Shown piece after piece: positions 62,001 to 64,000 of a stretch of 64,000 nucleotides of DNA. Made by a program: the position numbers and the translations under genes. Origin of the DNA: Closterium sp. Naga37s-1 (taxonomy: Eukaryota > Streptophyta > Zygnematophyceae > Desmidiales > Closteriaceae). Below the pieces are notes generated by a model, which did no database searches, had not been told where the DNA came from, and saw nothing but the letters and a program-made list of their open reading frames with translations. The stretch is from positions 12,501-76,500 of the forward strand of contig CANJKZ010000922.1 of the NCBI GenBank assembly GCA_947471745.1. The letters run 5' to 3'. Every line of letters starts with the position of its first letter. Position 1 is the stretch's first letter.

Positions 62001-64000
62001 AATAATAGCAGCCGGGGCCTCCGCCTTCGTGCGAAGGAGAGAGACGGAGGAGTAGCGGCTGTGGTCATCCACCAGGATGAGCAGGTATTTATGACCTTGC
62101 CTGGTGGGGGAAGGGTTGGGGCCCCAGAGGTCCATGTGGACGAGATCAAGAGGCTTGGGAGAAAAGGAGGGATGACTCTTGTGGAGGGCCTGTTTCAGTT
62201 TGCTTTCAACGCATACTGAGCAGGGAGGGGAGGGTGATGGGGGGAGAGAGGGAAGGGTGAGGGGGAGTCCGTCGAGGAGTTGGGTGGAGACAGTTTGACG
62301 GAGGGTGGCAAAGTTGGGATGACCCAACCTATGGTGAAGGAGAACTGCGGGGTGGGTGAGGTCACGACAGTGACAGGAGGAGGTGGGGGGGGGGGGGGGG
62401 GGGGGAGGAGGGGAGGGGAGGGGGGGGAGGGGATGGAGGAGGGGATGGGAGGAGGGGAGGGAAGGGGGAGGGGAGGTGAGGGGAGGGGAAGGGGTGAGGT
62501 GGGGGCGATGAGGTGGTGAATGGAGGTGCGAGGGGTGCGGTACGTGTACAGGTTTGTGCGAGGGCAGAGGGGAATGCGACAGATGAAGCGGCCAGTGGTG
62601 GTGTGAAAGAGGTCGCAGTGGCGTGCATGACCGGGGAAGAGGGCGGTGATACCGAACCTGGTGAGGTCACACAGTGCTACCACATTGTTGCGTAGGGAGG
62701 GGATGTATAGACCTGTGACTGTACCTGAGGGGAAGATGGGACAGGGGAGGGTGGAGGTGTGTCGACTTGTGATGGTGAAGCTGGAGTCAGCTCTGTGGAT
62801 AGTGGAGGGAGTGGGGAGGGGTACCAGTGTGCCTGCATCGCGCAGAACAGTGTGTATTGCTCCACTGTCAAGGATAAACTCAAGGCATGAAGAGGAGGAG
62901 GAAAAGGCGGAGTACTGGAAGAGAGACTCATTAATAGCATGGGCATACAGAGAATCAACAGGAGCAGTGCTAACATGTCCTATGAATCCAGCAGAGGGGA
63001 ACGGAGTAAAGCCAGGAGGGTTGGAGGAGGAGGAGGGCTGTTCAGCAAGATTAGCAGCAGGTCCAATAGGTCCATGACTATATCCAGGAGGTGGGTAAGG
63101 AGGGTAAGGCCAGCCAGCATAGGGTGGAGGGTAGTGCGGGGGAGGGGCTTGAGGCGGAGGTGTGGGTGGAGGAGGAGTGGGAGTGGGGGTGGATGAGGGG
63201 AGAAGATGCTGGACTTGCTGGAGGATGTGAGATGGGAGATGTTGAGTGAGGACATTGTGGAGGTTGGGGGTGGAGGGTTGATAGGCGGGAAGAGTGCGGA
63301 TGTCATGGGGAGAGGGGCGTGGGAAAACAGTGTTCCAGCGAGGTGGGGTGCCAACATTGCCACGGTCAAACCATTCGTCAGTGAGGGCTTTGAAGCACGT
63401 GTCAATGGTATGAGTGGTCTGTGAGCATGGCTGACCTTTGTTGGAGCCATAGCGAATGATGTACTGACACGGGGGGAGGGTGCCCGAAGGTGAGGGGTGT
63501 CCGCCACGCCCACCACCTCGGCCACCACCACGTCCTCCTCCTCGCCCACCTCCACGTCCTCCTCCACCACTGCTAATACCGCCGTGGCCGCCACCTCCGC
63601 CGCTGTTCTGGTTGCCTGTGGGGGCTTTGCGAGTCTGAACTGCATTGATAGTGGTGGAGTCACGTTGAAGGTCGGCTTCGCTGTCAAGAAGCCACTCGAT
63701 GGTGTCAGCCACAGGAGGAGGGCGGCGATAGCGGGAGGTGAAGGTGATGCGGTATGTGTCATATGTGGGGGGGAGGCAGTCGAGAATGCGTGCAGTAAGG
63801 AGAGACTCAGAGATGACAATGCCCCGATCGTTGAGGTGTTGTGCAGTATCAATGAGGCGGCGGGTGTAGGCAGCAGCAGTGGGAGAGGAGTCAAGGGTGG
63901 TGTCTTGGAACTTGCGAAAGAGGGCAAGGAGGGAGCGAAGATCCTATCGATCATACTGAGTAGAGAGGGTTTTCCAGAGGCCAGAGGAGGAGGTGGGACG
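58650..64000 (-). mobile_element. Copia6: Ty1/Copia element of another lineage, cut by the window edge
   Basis: The 3' LTR is at the left (to 59013). On minus: a gag with GGGRGGG repeats (63.49-63.61 kb) and a Cys/His motif (about 63.38-63.47 kb), protease (ILDSGAIHTVLRD, about 62.86 kb), integrase (HMDLWGPNPSPT, HSDGGGEF, SPQQNGVAESR, 62.2-61.5 kb), a Pro-rich linker (61.45-60.6 kb), reverse transcriptase (YGLKQAPREWH, YVDDMLLA, 60.4-59.8 kb) and RNase H (YAVTMAAQEARW, to about 59.07 kb). The 5' LTR lies beyond the right edge. It shows about three or four breaks in the visible part. Its insertion is in, or next to, an intron of the kinase gene. Confidence 0.88.

Overview
The window looks like nuclear DNA of a green-lineage eukaryote with a GC-rich, transposon-laden genome. 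The evidence is spliceosomal introns with GT/AG ends, a plant-type two-domain dihydroxyacetone kinase, a CNNM-like DUF21 membrane protein, an F-box/LRR gene, Copia elements primed by initiator-Met tRNA, and a LINE with an APE endonuclease. A streptophyte alga (a zygnematophyte such as Closterium) is my guess; the sequence alone does not prove it.

Layout. 0.1-7.2 kb, minus strand: a DUF21 (CNNM-like) membrane protein gene in which almost every exon is present in 2-5 tandem copies. 7.2-9.0 kb: no recognisable gene. 9.0-22.4 kb: a three-level nest, a small Harbinger-like element (3-bp TAA target duplication) holding a 6.4-kb LINE (14-bp target duplication), which holds the young LTR element Copia1 (5-bp target duplication). 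22.6-31.0 kb: a Tc1/mariner-like element holding Copia2. 31.2-32.4 kb: an intronless F-box/LRR gene with short tandem repeats upstream. 32.7-46.2 kb: Copia3 abuts an oppositely oriented Copia5 fragment; the Copia5 LTR carries a hAT-like element; a second hAT-like element holds Copia4, whose two LTRs are identical. 46.5-48.4 kb: an unrecognised low-complexity protein gene, minus strand. 48.6-51.5 kb: mostly non-coding, with a possible small two-exon gene. 51.5-58.6 kb, minus strand: the C-terminal (DhaL, ATP-binding) half of a dihydroxyacetone kinase with every exon in tandem copies, including about ten of the exon carrying the metal-binding GDGDCG motif. 58.65-64.0 kb: Copia6, of another lineage, which sits next to the first visible kinase exon and runs off the right edge.

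The most unusual signal is in the host genes. Both multi-exon genes consist of tandemly repeated exon-plus-splice-site modules. The junctions and introns are studded with the self-complementary motif GAGNCGNCTC (N paired with its complement), usually with T-runs before and A-runs after. I count 17 perfect copies (9 outside one 58-bp satellite), against about 0.25 expected by chance in 64 kb. Palindrome-punctuated exon multiplication is the candidate for an undescribed process here.
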